A stretch of 64,000 bases of DNA. It comes from Sisyra terminalis. Lineage: Eukaryota; Arthropoda; Insecta; Neuroptera; Sisyridae. The notes below the pieces were generated by a model that did no database searches, was not told the origin of the DNA, and saw only the letters and a list, made by a program, of their open reading frames with translations. Where the stretch lies: NCBI GenBank assembly GCA_958496175.1, contig OY292277.1:1178001-1242000 (forward strand). Direction: 5' to 3'. Shown one piece after another: positions 25,434-39,324 of this stretch; position 1 is the stretch's first letter; every line of letters starts with the position of its first letter. Position numbers and translations under genes: made by a program.

Positions 25434-28400
25434 ACCGCAATGATATCCGCAAAAATAACCGCAAATATCACCGCAAAATAACCGCAATGATATCCGCAAA
25501 AATAACCGCAAATATCACCGCAAAATAACCGCAATGATATCCGCAAAAATAACCGCAAATATCACCGCAAAATAACCGCAATGATATCCGCAAAAATAAC
25601 CGCTAATATCACCGCAAAATAACCGCAATAATATCCGCAAAAATAACCGCAATAATATCCGCAAAAATAACCGCAATGATATCCGCAAAAATAACCGCAA
25701 ATATCACCGCAAAATAACCGCAATGATATCCGCAAAAATAACCGCAATGATATCCGCAAAAATAACCGCAAATATCACCGCAAAATAACCGCAATGATAT
25801 CCGCAAAAATAACCGCAATAATATTCGCAAAAATAACCGCAATGATATCCGCAAAAATAACCGCAATAATATCGGCATAATTAACCGCAAATATTACCGC
25901 AAAATAACCGCATTGATATCCGCAAAAAAAACCGCAAATATCACCGCAAAATAACCGCAATGATATCCGCAAAAATAACCGATATAATATCCGCAAAATA
26001 ACCGCAATGATATCCACAAAAATAACCGCAATGATATCCGCAAAATAACCGCAATGATCTCCGCAAAAATAACCGCAAATATCACCGCAAAATAACCGCA
26101 ATGATATCCGCAAAAATAACCGCTAATATCACCGCAAAATAACCGCAATGATATCCGCAAAAATAACCGCAAATATCACCGCAAAATAACCGCTATGATA
26201 TCCGCAAAAATAACCGCAAATATTACCGCAAAATAACCGCAATGATATCCGCAAAAATAACCGCAAATATCACCGCAAAATAACCGCAATGATATCCGCA
26301 AAAATAACCGCAATGATATCCGCAAAAATAACCGCAATAATATCCGCAAAAATAACCGCAATGATATCCGCAAAAATAACCGCACATATCACCGCAAAAT
26401 AACCGCAATAATATCCGCAAAAATAACCGCAAATGTTACCGCAAAATAACCGCAATGATATCCGCAAAAATAACCGCAATAATATACGCAAAAATAACCG
26501 CAATAATATCCGCAAAAATAACCGCAATGATATCCGCAAAAATAACCGCAAATATTTCCGCAAAATAACCGCAATGATATCCGCAAAAATAACCGCAAAT
26601 ATCACCGCAAAATAACCGCAATGATATCCGCAAAAATAACCGCAATGATATCCTCAAAAATAACCACAAATATTACCGCAAAATAACCGCAATGATATCC
26701 GCAAAAATAACCGCAAATATTACCGCAAAATAACCGCTATGATATCCGCAAAAATAACCGCAAATATCACCGCAAAATAACCGCAATGATATCCGCAAAA
26801 ATAACCGCAATGATATCCGCAAAAATAACCGCAATAATATCCGCAAAAATAACCGCAATGATATCCGCCAAAATAACCGCAAATATCACCGCAAAATAAC
26901 CGCAATGATATCCGCAAAAATAACCGCAATAATATCCGCAAAAATAACCGCAATGATATCCGCAAAAATAACCGCAAATATTACCGCAAAATAACCGCAA
27001 TGATATCCGCAAAAATAACCGCAAATATCACCGCAAAATAACCGCAATGATATCCGCAAAAATAACCGCAATGATATCCGCAAAAATAACCGCAATAATA
27101 TCCGCAAAAATAACCGCAAATATTACCGCAAAATAACCGCAATGATATCCGCAAAAATAACCGCAAATATCACCGCAAAATAACCGCAATGATATCCGCA
27201 AAAATAACCGCAAATATCACCGCAAAATAACCGCCATGATATCCGCAAAAATAACCGCAAATATCACCGCAAAATAACCGCAATGATATCCGCAAAAATA
27301 ACCGCAAATATCACCGCAAAATAACCGCTATGATATCCGCAAAAATAACCGCTAATATCACCGCAAAATAACCGCAATAATATCCGCAAAAATAACCGCA
27401 ATAATATCCGCAAAAATAACCGCAATGATATCCGCAAAAATAACCGCAAATATCACCGCAAAATAACCGCAATGATATCCGCAAAAATAACCGCAATAAT
27501 ATCCGCAAAAATAAACGCAAATATCACCGCAAAATAACCGCAATGATATCTGCAAAAATAACCGCAAATATTACCGCAAAATAACCGCAATGATATCCGA
27601 AAAAATAACCGCAATGATATCCGCAAAAATAACCGCAATAATCTCCGCAAAAATAACCGCAATGATATCCGCAAAATTAACCGCAATAATATCCGCAAAA
27701 ATAACCGCAAATATTACCGCAAAATAACCGCAATGATATCCGCAAAAATAACCGCAAATATCACCGCAAAATAACCGCAATGATATCCGCAAAAATAACC
27801 GCAATAATATCCGCAAATATTACCGCAAAATAACCGCAATGATATCCGCAAAAATAACCGCAAATATCACCGCAAAATAACCGCAATGATATCCGCAAAA
27901 ATAACCGCAATAATATCCGCAAAAATAACCGCAAATGTTACCGCAAAATAACCGCAATGATATCCGCAAAAATAACCGCAATAATATCCGCAAAAATAAC
28001 CGCAATAATATCCGCAAAAATAACCGCAATGATATCCACAAAAATAATCGCAAATATCACCGCAAAATAACCGCAATGATATCCGCAAAAATAACCGCAA
28101 TAATATCCGCAAAAATAACCGCAATGATATCCGCAAAATTAACCGCAAATATTACAGCAAAATAACCGCAATAATATCCGCAAAAATAACCGCAAATATT
28201 ACCGCAAAATAACCGCAATGATATCCGCAAAAATAACCGCAAAAATATCCGCAAAAATAACCGCAATGATATCCGCAAAAATAACCGCAAATATCACCGC
28301 AAAATAACCGCAATGATATCCGCAAGAATAACCGCAAATATCACCGCAAAATAACCGCAATGATATCCGCAAAAATAACCGCAAATATCACCGCAAAATA

Positions 28401-29256
28401 ACCGCAATGATATCCGCAAAAATAACCGCAATGATATCCGCAAAATAACCGCAATGATATCCGCAAAAATCACCGCAATAATATCCGCAAAAATAACCGC
28501 AAATGTTACAGCAAAATAACCGCAATGATATCCGCAAAAATAACCGCAATAATATCCGCAAAAATAACCGCAATAATATCCGCAAAAATAACCGCAATGA
28601 TATCCGCAAAAATAACCGCAAATATTACCGCAAAATAACCGCAATGATTTCCGCAAAAATAACCGCAAATATCACCGCAAAATATCCGCAATGATATCCG
28701 CAAAAATATCCGCAATGATATCCGCAAAAATAACCGCAAATATTACCGCAAAATAACCGCAATGATATCCGCAAAAATAACCGCAAATATCACCGCAAAA
28801 TAACTGCAATGATATCCGCAAAAATAACCGCAATGATATCCGCAAAAATAACCGCAATAATATCCGCAAAAATAACCGCAATGATATCCGCAAAAATAAC
28901 CGCAAATATCACCGCAAAAAAACCGCAATGATATCCGCTAAAATAACCGCAATAATATCCGCAAAAATAACCGCAATGATATCCGCAAAAATAACCGCAA
29001 ATATTACCGCAAAATAACCGCTATGATATCCGCAAAAATAACCGCTAATATCACCGCAAAATAACCGCAATAATATCCGCAAAAATAACCGCAATAATAT
29101 CCGCAAAAATAACCGCAATGATATCCGCAAAAATAACCGCAAATATCACCGCAAAATAACCGCAATGATATCCGCAAAAATAACCGCAATGATATCCGCA
29201 AAAATAACCGCAAATATCACCGCAAAATAACCGCAATGATATCCGCAAAAATAACC
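25434..29256 (-). repeat. 3,749-bp higher-order repeat B, unit 2
   Basis: Direct tandem copy of the preceding unit. I saw no length change along the copy, so this looks like a recent duplication. One visible substitution is TTACAGC near 28,506 where unit 1 has TTACCGC near 24,757. Homology carries on to about 29,256 and then turns into the short 497-bp duplication. Confidence 0.93.
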
Positions 29257-29830
29257 GCAATAATATCCGCAAAAATAACCGCAATGATATCCGCAAAAAT
29301 AACCGCAATAATATCGGCATAATTAACCGCAAATATTACCGCAAAATAACCGCATTGATATCCGCAAAAAAAACCGCAAATATCACCGCAAAATAACCGC
29401 AATGATATCCGCAAAAATAACCGCAATGATATCCTCAAAAATAACCGCAAATATTACCGCAAAATAACCGCAATGATATCCGCAAAAATAACCGCAAATA
29501 TTACCGCAAAATAACCGCTATGATATCCGCAAAAATAACCGCTAATATCACCGCAAAATAACCGCAATAATATCCGCAAAAATAACCGCAATAATATCCG
29601 CAAAAATAACCGCAATGATATCCGCAAAAATAACCGCAAATATCACCGCAAAATAACCGCAATGATATCCGCAAAAATAACCGCAATGATATCCGCAAAA
29701 ATAACCGCAAATATCACCGCAAAATAACCGCAATGATATCCGCAAAAATAACCGCAATAATATCCGCAAAAATAACCGCAATGATATCCGCAAAAATAAC
29801 CGCAATAATATCGGCATAATTAACCGCAAA
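29004..29830 (-). repeat. 497-bp local duplication
   Basis: The stretch around 29,004-29,332 is repeated at 29,501-29,829 with 497 bp spacing. The TATCGGCATAATTAACC marker therefore appears twice, at 29,312 and 29,809. This overlaps the right edge of repeat B unit 2 and fills the gap before segment A copy 2. 497 fits whole units (for example 19 24-mers plus a partial shift, or 24- and 23-mer mixtures), but I did not resolve the exact breakpoints. Confidence 0.82.
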
Positions 29831-29996
29831 TATTACCGCAAAATAACCGCATTGATATCCGCAAAAAAAACCGCAAATATCACCGCAAAATAACCGCAAT
29901 GATATCCGCAAAAATAACCGATATAATATCCGCAAAATAACCGCAATGATATCCGCAAAAATAACCGCAATGATATCCGCAAATTAACCGCAATGA

Positions 29997-32900
29997 TCTC
30001 CGCAAAAATAACCGCAAATATCACCGCAAAATAACCGCAATGATATCCGCAAAAATAACCGCTAATATCACCGCAAAATAACCGCAATGATATCCGCAAA
30101 AATAACCGCAAATATCACCGCAAAATAACCGCAATGATATCCGCAAAAATAACCGCAAATATTACCGCAAAATAACCGCAATGATATCCGCAAAAATAAC
30201 CGCAAATATCACCGCAAAATAACCGCAATGATATCCGCAAAAATAACCGCAATGATATCCGCAAAAATAACCGCAATAATATCCGCAAAAATAACCGCAA
30301 TGATATCCGCAAAAATAACCGCAAATATCACCGCAAAATAACCGCAATAATATCCGCAAAAATAACCGCAAATGTTACCGCAAAATAACCGCAATGATAT
30401 CCGCAAAAATAACCGCAATAATATCCGCAAAAATAACCGCAATAATATCCGCAAAAATAACCGCAATGATATCCGCAAAAATAACCGCAAATATTACCGC
30501 AAAATAACCGCAATGATATCCGCAAAAATAACCGCAAATATCACCGCAAAATAACCGCAATGATATCCGCAAAAATAACCGCAATGATATCCTCAAAAAT
30601 AACCGCAAATATTACCGCAAAATAACCGCAATGATATCCGCAAAAATAACCGCAAATATTACCGCAAAATAACCGCTATGATATCCGCAAAAATAACCGC
30701 AAATATCACCGCAAAATAACCGCAATGATATCCGCAAAAATAACCGCAATGATATCCGCAAAAATAACCGCAATAATATCCGCAAAAATAACCGCAATGA
30801 TATCCGCCAAAATAACCGCAAATATCACCGCAAAATAACCGCAATGATATCCGCAAAAATAACCGCAATAATATCCGCAAAAATAACCGCAATGATATCC
30901 GCAAAAATAACCGCAAATATTACCGCAAAATAACCGCAATGATATCCGCAAAAATAACCGCAAATATCACCGCAAAATAACCGCAATGATATCCGCAAAA
31001 ATAACCGCAATGATATCCGCAAAAATAACCGCAATAATATCCGCAAAAATAACCGCAAATATTACCGCAAAATAACCGCAATGATATCCGCAAAAATAAC
31101 CGCAAATATCACCGCAAAATAACCGCAATGATATCCGCAAAAATAACCGCAAATATCACCGCAAAATAACCGCAATGATATCCGCAAAAATAACCGCAAA
31201 TATCACCGCAAAATAACCGCAATGATATCCGCAAAAATAACCGCAAATATCACCGCAAAATAACCGCAATGATATCCGCAAAAATAACCGCTAATATCAC
31301 CGCAAAATAACCGCAATAATATCCGCAAAAATAACCGCATTAATATCCGCAAAAATAACCGCAATGATATCCGCAAAAATAACCGCAAATATCACCGCAA
31401 AATAACCGCAATGATATCCGCAAAAATAACCGCAATAATATCCGCAAAAATAAACGCAAATATCACCGCTAAATAACCGCAATGATATCTGCAAAAATAA
31501 CCGCAAATATTACCGCAAAATAACCGCAATGATATCCGCAAAAATAACCGCAATGATATCCGCAAAAATAACCGCAATAATCTCCGCAAAAATAACCGCA
31601 ATGGTATCCGCAAAATTAACCGCAATAATATCCGCAAAAATAACCGCAAATATTACCGCAAAATAACCGCAATGATATCCGCAAAAATAACCGCAAATAT
31701 CACCGCAAAATAACCGCAATGATATCCGCAAAAATAACCGCAATAATATCCGCAAATATTACCGCAAAATAACCGCAATGATATCCGCAAAAATAACCGC
31801 AAATATCACCGCAAAATAACCGCAATGATATCCGCAAAAATAACCGCAATAATATCCGCAAAAATAACCGCAAATGTTACCGCAAAATAACCGCAATGAT
31901 ATCCGCAAAAATAACCGCAATAATATCCGCAAAAATAACCGCAATAATATCCGCAAAAATAACCGCAATGATATCCACAAAAATAATCGCAAATATCACC
32001 GCAAAATAACCGCAATGATATCCGCAAAAATAACCGCAATAATATCCGCAAAAATAACCGCAATGATATCCGCAAAATTAACCGCAAATATTACAGCAAA
32101 ATAACCGCAATAATATCCGCAAAAATAACCGCAAATATTACCGCAAAATAACCGCAATGATATCCGCAAAAATAACCGCAAAAATATCCGCAAAAATAAC
32201 CGCAATGATATCCGCAAAAATAACCGCAAATATCACCGCAAAATAACCGCAATGATATCCGCAAGAATAACCGCAAATATCACCGCAAAATAACCGCAAT
32301 GATATCCGCAAAAATAACCGCAAATATCAACGCAAAATAACCGCAATGATATCCGCAAAAATAACCGCAATAATATCCGCAAAATAACCGCAATGATATC
32401 CGCAAAAATCACCGCAATAATATCCGCAAAAATAACCGCAAATGTTACCGCAAAATAACCGCAATGATATCCGCAAAAATAACCGCAATAATATCCGCAA
32501 AAATAACCGCAATGATATCCGCAAAAATAACCGCAAATATTACCGCAAAATAACCGCAATGATATCCGCAAAAATAACCGCAAATATCACCGCAAAATAT
32601 CCGCAATGATATCCGCAAAAATATCCGCAATGATATCCGCAAAAATAACCGCAAATATTACCGCAAAATAACCGCAATGATATCCGCAAAAATAACCGCA
32701 AATATCACCGCAAAATAACTGCAATGATATCCGCAAAAATAACCGCAATGATATCCGCAAAAATAACCGCAATAATATCCGCAAAAATAACCGCAATGAT
32801 ATCCGCAAAAATAACCGCAAATATCACCGCAAAAAAACCGCAATGATATCCGCTAAAATAACCGCAATAATATCCGCAAAAATAACCGCAATGATATCCG

Positions 32901-34312
32901 CAAAAATAACCGCAAATATTACCGCAAAATAACCGCAATGATATCCGCAAAAATAACCGCAAATTTCACCGCAATGATATCCGCAAAAATAACCGCAAAT
33001 ATCACTGCAAAATAACCGCAATGATATCCGCAAAAATAACCGCAATAATATCCGCAAAAATAACCGCAATGATATCCGCAAAATTAACCGCAAATATTAC
33101 AGCAAAATAACCGCAATAATATCCGCAAAAATAAACGCAAATATTACCGCAAAATATCCGCAATGATATCCGCAAAAATAACCGCAATAATATCCGCAAA
33201 AATAACCGCAATGATCTCCGCAAAAATAACCGCTAATATCACCGCAAAATAACCGCAATGATATCCGCAAAAATAACCGCAAATATCACCGCAAAATAAC
33301 CGCAATGATATCCGCAAAAATAACCGCAAATATCACCGCAAAATAACCGCAATGATATCCGCAAAAATAACCGCAATGATATCCGCAAAATAACCGCAAT
33401 GATATCCGCAAAAATAACCGCAATAATATCCGCAAAAATAACCGCAAATGTTACCGCAAAATAACCGCAATGATATCCGCAAAAATAACCGCAATAATAT
33501 CCGCAAAAATAACCGCAATAATATCCGCAAAAATAACCGCAATGATATCCGCAAAAATAACCGCCAATATTACCGCAAAATAACCGCAATAATATCCGCA
33601 AAAATAACCGCAATAATATCCGCAAAAATAACCGCAATGATATCCACAAAAATAATCGCAAATATCACCGCAAAATAACCGCAATGATATCCGCAAAAAT
33701 AACCGCAATAATATCCGCAAAAATAACCGCAATGATATCCGCAAAATTAACCGCAAATATTACAGCAAAATAACCGCAATAATATCCGCAAAAATAACCG
33801 CAAATATTACCGCAAAATAACCGCAATGATATCCGCAAAAATAACCGCAAAAATATCCGCAATAATAACCGCAATGATATCCGCAAAAATAACCGCAAAT
33901 ATCACCGCAAAATAACCGCAATGATATCCGCAAGAATAACCGCAAATATCACCGCAAAATAACCGCAATGATATCCGCAAAAATAACCGCAAATATCACC
34001 GCAAAATAACCGCAATGATATCCGCAAAAATAACCGCAATGATATCCGCAAAATAACCGCAATGATATCCGCAAAAATCACCGCAATAATATCCGCAAAA
34101 ATAACCGCAAATGTTACCGCAAAATAACCGCAATGATATCCGCAAAAATAACCGCAATAATATCCGCAAAAATACCCGCAATAATATCCGCAAAAATAAC
34201 CGCAATGATATCCGCAAAAATAACCGCAAATATTACCGCAAAATAACCGCAATGATAACCGCAAAAATAACCGCAAATATCACCGCAAAATATCCGCAAT
34301 GATATCCGCAAA
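29997..34312 (-). repeat. Higher-order segment A, copy 2
   Basis: Near-identical copy of 16,500-20,815 at 13,497 bp. The left edge lies just after an AATGATCTCC variant at 29,993-30,000. The right edge is where copy 1 goes on with GCAAAATAACC (20,811) and this copy with GCAAAAATATCC (34,308). Confidence 0.92.
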
Positions 34313-34965
34313 AATATCCGCAATGATATCCGCAAAAATAACCGCAAATATTACCGCAAAATAACCGCAATGATATCCGCAAAAATAACCGCAAATATCA
34401 CCGCAAAATAACTGCAATGATATCCGCAAAAATAACCGCAATGATATCCGCAAAAATAACCGCAATAATATCCGCAAAAATAACCGCAATGATATCCGCA
34501 AAAATAACCGCAAATATCACCGCAAAAAAACCGCAATGATATCCGCTAAAATAACCGCAATAATATCCGCAAAAATAACCGCAATGATATCCGCAAAAAT
34601 AACCGCAAATATTACCGCAAAATAACCGCAATGATATCCGCAAAAATAACCGCAAATATCACCGCAATGATATCCGCAAAAATAACCGCAAATATCACTG
34701 CAAAATAACCGCAATGATATCCGCCAAAATAACCGCAATAATATCCGCAAAAATAACCGCAATGATATCCGCAAAATTAACCGCAAATATTACAGCAAAA
34801 TAACCGCAATAATATCCGCAAAAATAAACGCAAATATTACCGCAAAATATCCGCAATGATATCCGCAAAAATAACCGCAATAATATCCGCAAAAATAACC
34901 GCAATGATCTCCGCAAAAATAACCGCAAATATCACCGCAAAATAACCGCAATGATATCCGCAAAA
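34313..34965 (-). repeat. Extra ~650-bp segment inserted between A and B in copy 2
   Basis: This piece has no counterpart at the same place in copy 1, where the spacing jumps from 13,497 to 14,150. It matches about 19,090-19,790 at 15,190 bp, that is, part of segment A itself. Copy 2 therefore reads A, then part of A again, then on towards B. That is the product expected from out-of-register exchange or duplication. Confidence 0.85.
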
Positions 34966-35738
34966 ATAACCGCAAATATCACCGCAAAAATAACCGCAAT
35001 AATATCCGCAAAAATAACCGCAAATAATACCGCAAAATAACCGCAATGATATCCGCAAAAATAACCGCAATGATATCCGCAAAAATAACCGCAAATGTTA
35101 CCGCAAAATAACCGCAATGATATCCGCAAAAATAACCGCAATAATATCCGCCAAAATAACCGCAATAATATCCGCAAAAATAACCGCAATGATATCCGCA
35201 AAAATAACCGCAATAATATCCGCAAAATAAACCGCAAATATTACAGCAAAATAACCGCAATGATATCCGCAAAAATAACCGCAAATATTACAGCAAAATA
35301 ACCGCAATAATATCCGCAAAAATAACCGCAAATATCACCGCAAAATAACCACAATGATATCCGCAAAAATAACCGCAATGATATCCGAAAAAATAACCGC
35401 AATAATATCCGCAAAAATAACCGCAATGATATCCGCCAAAATAACCGCAAATATCACCGCAAAATAACCGCAATGATATCCGCAAAAATAACCGCAAAAA
35501 TAACCGCAATGATATCCGCAAAAATAACCGCAAATATTACCGCAAAATAACCGCAATGATATCCGCAAAAATAACCGCAAATATCACCGCAAAATAACCG
35601 CAATGATATCCGCAAAAATAACCGCAATGATATCCGCAAAAATAACCGCAATAATATCCGCAAAAATAACCGCAAATATTACCGCAAAATAACCGCAATG
35701 ATATCCGCAAAAATAACCGCAAATATCACCGCAAAATA

Positions 35739-38700
35739 ACCGCAATGATATCCGCAAAAATAACCGCAAATATCACCGCAAAATAACCGCAATGATATCC
35801 GCAAAAATAACCGCAAATATCACCGCAAAATAACCGCAATGATATCCGCAAAAATAACCGCAAATATCACCGCAAAATAACCGCAATGATATCCGCAAAA
35901 ATAACCGCTAATATCACCGCAAAATAACCGCAATAATATCCGCAAAAATAACCGCAATAATATCCGCAAAAATAACCGCAATGATATCCGCAAAAATAAC
36001 CGCAAATATCACCGCAAAATAACCGCAATGATATCCGCAAAAATAACCGCAATGATATCCGCAAAAATAACCGCAAATATCACCGCAAAATAACCGCAAT
36101 GATATCCGCAAAAATAACCGCAATAATATCCGCAAAAATAACCGCAATGATATCCGCAAAAATAACCGCAATAATATCGGCATAATTAACCGCAAATATT
36201 ACCGCAAAATAACCGCATTGATATCCGCAAAAAAAACCGCAAATATCACCGCAAAATAACCGCAATGATATCCGCAAAAATAACCGATATAATATCCGCA
36301 AAATAACCGCAATGATATCCGCAAAAATAACCGCAATGATATCCGCAAAATAACCGCAATGATCTCCGCAAAAATAACCGCAAATATCACCGCAAAATAA
36401 CCGCAATGATATCCGCAAAAATAACCGCTAATTTCACCGCAAAATAACCGCAATGATATCCGCAAAAATAACCGCAAATATCACCGCAAAATAACCGCTA
36501 TGATATCCGCAAAAATAACCGCAAATATTACCGCAAAATAACCGCAATGATATCCGCAAAAATAACCGCAAATATCACCGCAAAATAACCGCAATGATAT
36601 CCGCAAAAATAACCGCAATGATATCCGCAAAAATAACCGCAATAATATCCGCAAAAATAACCGCAATGATATCCGCAAAAATAACCGCACATATCACCGC
36701 AAAATAACCGCAATAATATCCGCAAAAATAACCGCAAATGTTACCGCAAAATAACCGCAATGATATCCGCAAAAATAACCGCAATAATATACGCAAAAAT
36801 AACCGCAATAATATCCGCAAAAATAACCGCAATGATATCCGCAAAAATAACCGCAAATATTTCCGCAAAATAACCGCAATGATATCCGCAAAAATAACCG
36901 CAAATATCACCGCAAAATAACCGCAATGATATCCGCAAAAATAACCGCAATGATATCCTCAAAAATAACCACAAATATTACCGCAAAATAACCGCAATGA
37001 TATCCGCAAAAATAACCGCAAATATTACCGCAAAATAACCGCTATGATATCCGCAAAAATAACCGCAAATATCACCGCAAAATAACCGCAATGATATCCG
37101 CAAAAATAACCGCAATGATATCCGCAAAAATAACCGCAATAATATCCGCAAAAATAACCGCAATGATATCCGCCAAAATAACCGCAAATATCACCGCAAA
37201 ATAACCGCAATGATATCCGCAAAAATAACCGCAATAATATCCGCAAAAATAACCGCAATGATATCCGCAAAAATAACCGCAAATATTACCGCAAAATAAC
37301 CGCAATGATATCCGCAAAAATAACCGCAAATATCACCGCAAAATAACCGCAATGATATCCGCAAAAATAACCGCAATGATATCCGCAAAAATAACCGCAA
37401 TAATATCCGCAAAAATAACCGCAAATATTACCGCAAAATAACCGCAATGATATCCGCAAAAATAACCGCAAATATCACCGCAAAATAACCGCAATGATAT
37501 CCGCAAAAATAACCGCAAATATCACCGCAAAATAACCGCCATGATATCCGCAAAAATAACCGCAAATATCACCGCAAAATAACCGCAATGATATCCGCAA
37601 AAATAACCGCAAATATCACCGCAAAATAACCGCTATGATATCCGCAAAAATAACCGCTAATATCACCGCAAAATAACCGCAATAATATCCGCAAAAATAA
37701 CCGCAATAATATCCGCAAAAATAACCGCAATGATATCCGCAAAAATAACCGCAAATATCACCGCAAAATAACCGCAATGATATCCGCAAAAATAACCGCA
37801 ATAATATCCGCAAAAATAAACGCAAATATCACCGCAAAATAACCGCAATGATATCTGCAAAAATAACCGCAAATATTACCGCAAAATAACCGCAATGATA
37901 TCCGAAAAAATAACCGCAATGATATCCGCAAAAATAACCGCAATAATCTCCGCAAAAATAACCGCAATGATATCCGCAAAATTAACCGCAATAATATCCG
38001 CAAAAATAACCGCAAATATTACCGCAAAATAACCGCAATGATATCCGCAAAAATAACCGCAAATATCACCGCAAAATAACCGCAATGATATCCGCAAAAA
38101 TAACCGCAATAATATCCGCAAATATTACCGCAAAATAACCGCAATGATATCCGCAAAAATAACCGCAAATATCACCGCAAAATAACCGCAATGATATCCG
38201 CAAAAATAACCGCAATAATATCCGCAAAAATAACCGCAAATGTTACCGCAAAATAACCGCAATGATATCCGCAAAAATAACCGCAATAATATCCGCAAAA
38301 ATAACCGCAATAATATCCGCAAAAATAACCGCAATGATATCCACAAAAATAATCGCAAATATCACCGCAAAATAACCGCAATGATATCCGCAAAAATAAC
38401 CGCAATAATATCCGCAAAAATAACCGCAATGATATCCGCAAAATTAACCGCAAATATTACAGCAAAATAACCGCAATAATATCCGCAAAAATAACCGCAA
38501 ATATTACCGCAAAATAACCGCAATGATATCCGCAAAAATAACCGCAAAAATATCCGCAAAAATAACCGCAATGATATCCGCAAAAATAACCGCAAATATC
38601 ACCGCAAAATAACCGCAATGATATCCGCAAGAATAACCGCAAATATCACCGCAAAATAACCGCAATGATATCCGCAAAAATAACCGCAAATATCACCGCA

Positions 38701-39324
38701 AAATAACCGCAATGATATCCGCAAAAATAACCGCAATGATATCCGCAAAATAACCGCAATGATATCCGCAAAAATCACCGCAATAATATCCGCAAAAATA
38801 ACCGCAAATGTTACCGCAAAATAACCGCAATGATATCCGCAAAAATAACCGCAATAATATCCGCAAAAATAACCGCAATAATATCCGCAAAAATAACCGC
38901 AATGATATCCGCAAAAATAACCGCAAATATTACCGCAAAATAACCGCAATGATTTCCGCAAAAATAACCGCAAATATCACCGCAAAATATCCGCAATGAT
39001 ATCCGCAAAAATATCCGCAATGATATCCGCAAAAATAACCGCAAATATTACCGCAAAATAACCGCAATGATATCCGCAAAAATAACCGCAAATATCACCG
39101 CAAAATAACTGCAATGATATCCGCAAAAATAACCGCAATGATATCCGCAAAAATAACCGCAATAATATCCGCAAAAATAACCGCAATGATATCCGCAAAA
39201 ATAACCGCAAATATCACCGCAAAAAAACCGCAATGATATCCGCTAAAATAACCGCAATAATATCCGCAAAAATAACCGCAATGATATCCGCAAAAATAAC
39301 CGCAAATATTACCGCAAAATAACC
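35739..39324 (-). repeat. 3,749-bp-type higher-order repeat B, unit 3
   Basis: Matches 21,685-25,270 at 14,054 bp, with the TATCGGCATAATTAACC marker at 36,175. The match stops near 39,324: unit 1 turns to CCGCTATGATATCC, while here the array continues with a word order seen at 19.4-20.1 and 34.6-34.9 kb. Confidence 0.92.

Noticed and set aside
21685..29256. 3,749-bp pair as a composite transposon or integrated element
   Set aside because: The unit is composed only of 24/23-mers and has no terminal repeats, coding content or target-site duplication, so it is a higher-order satellite repeat.
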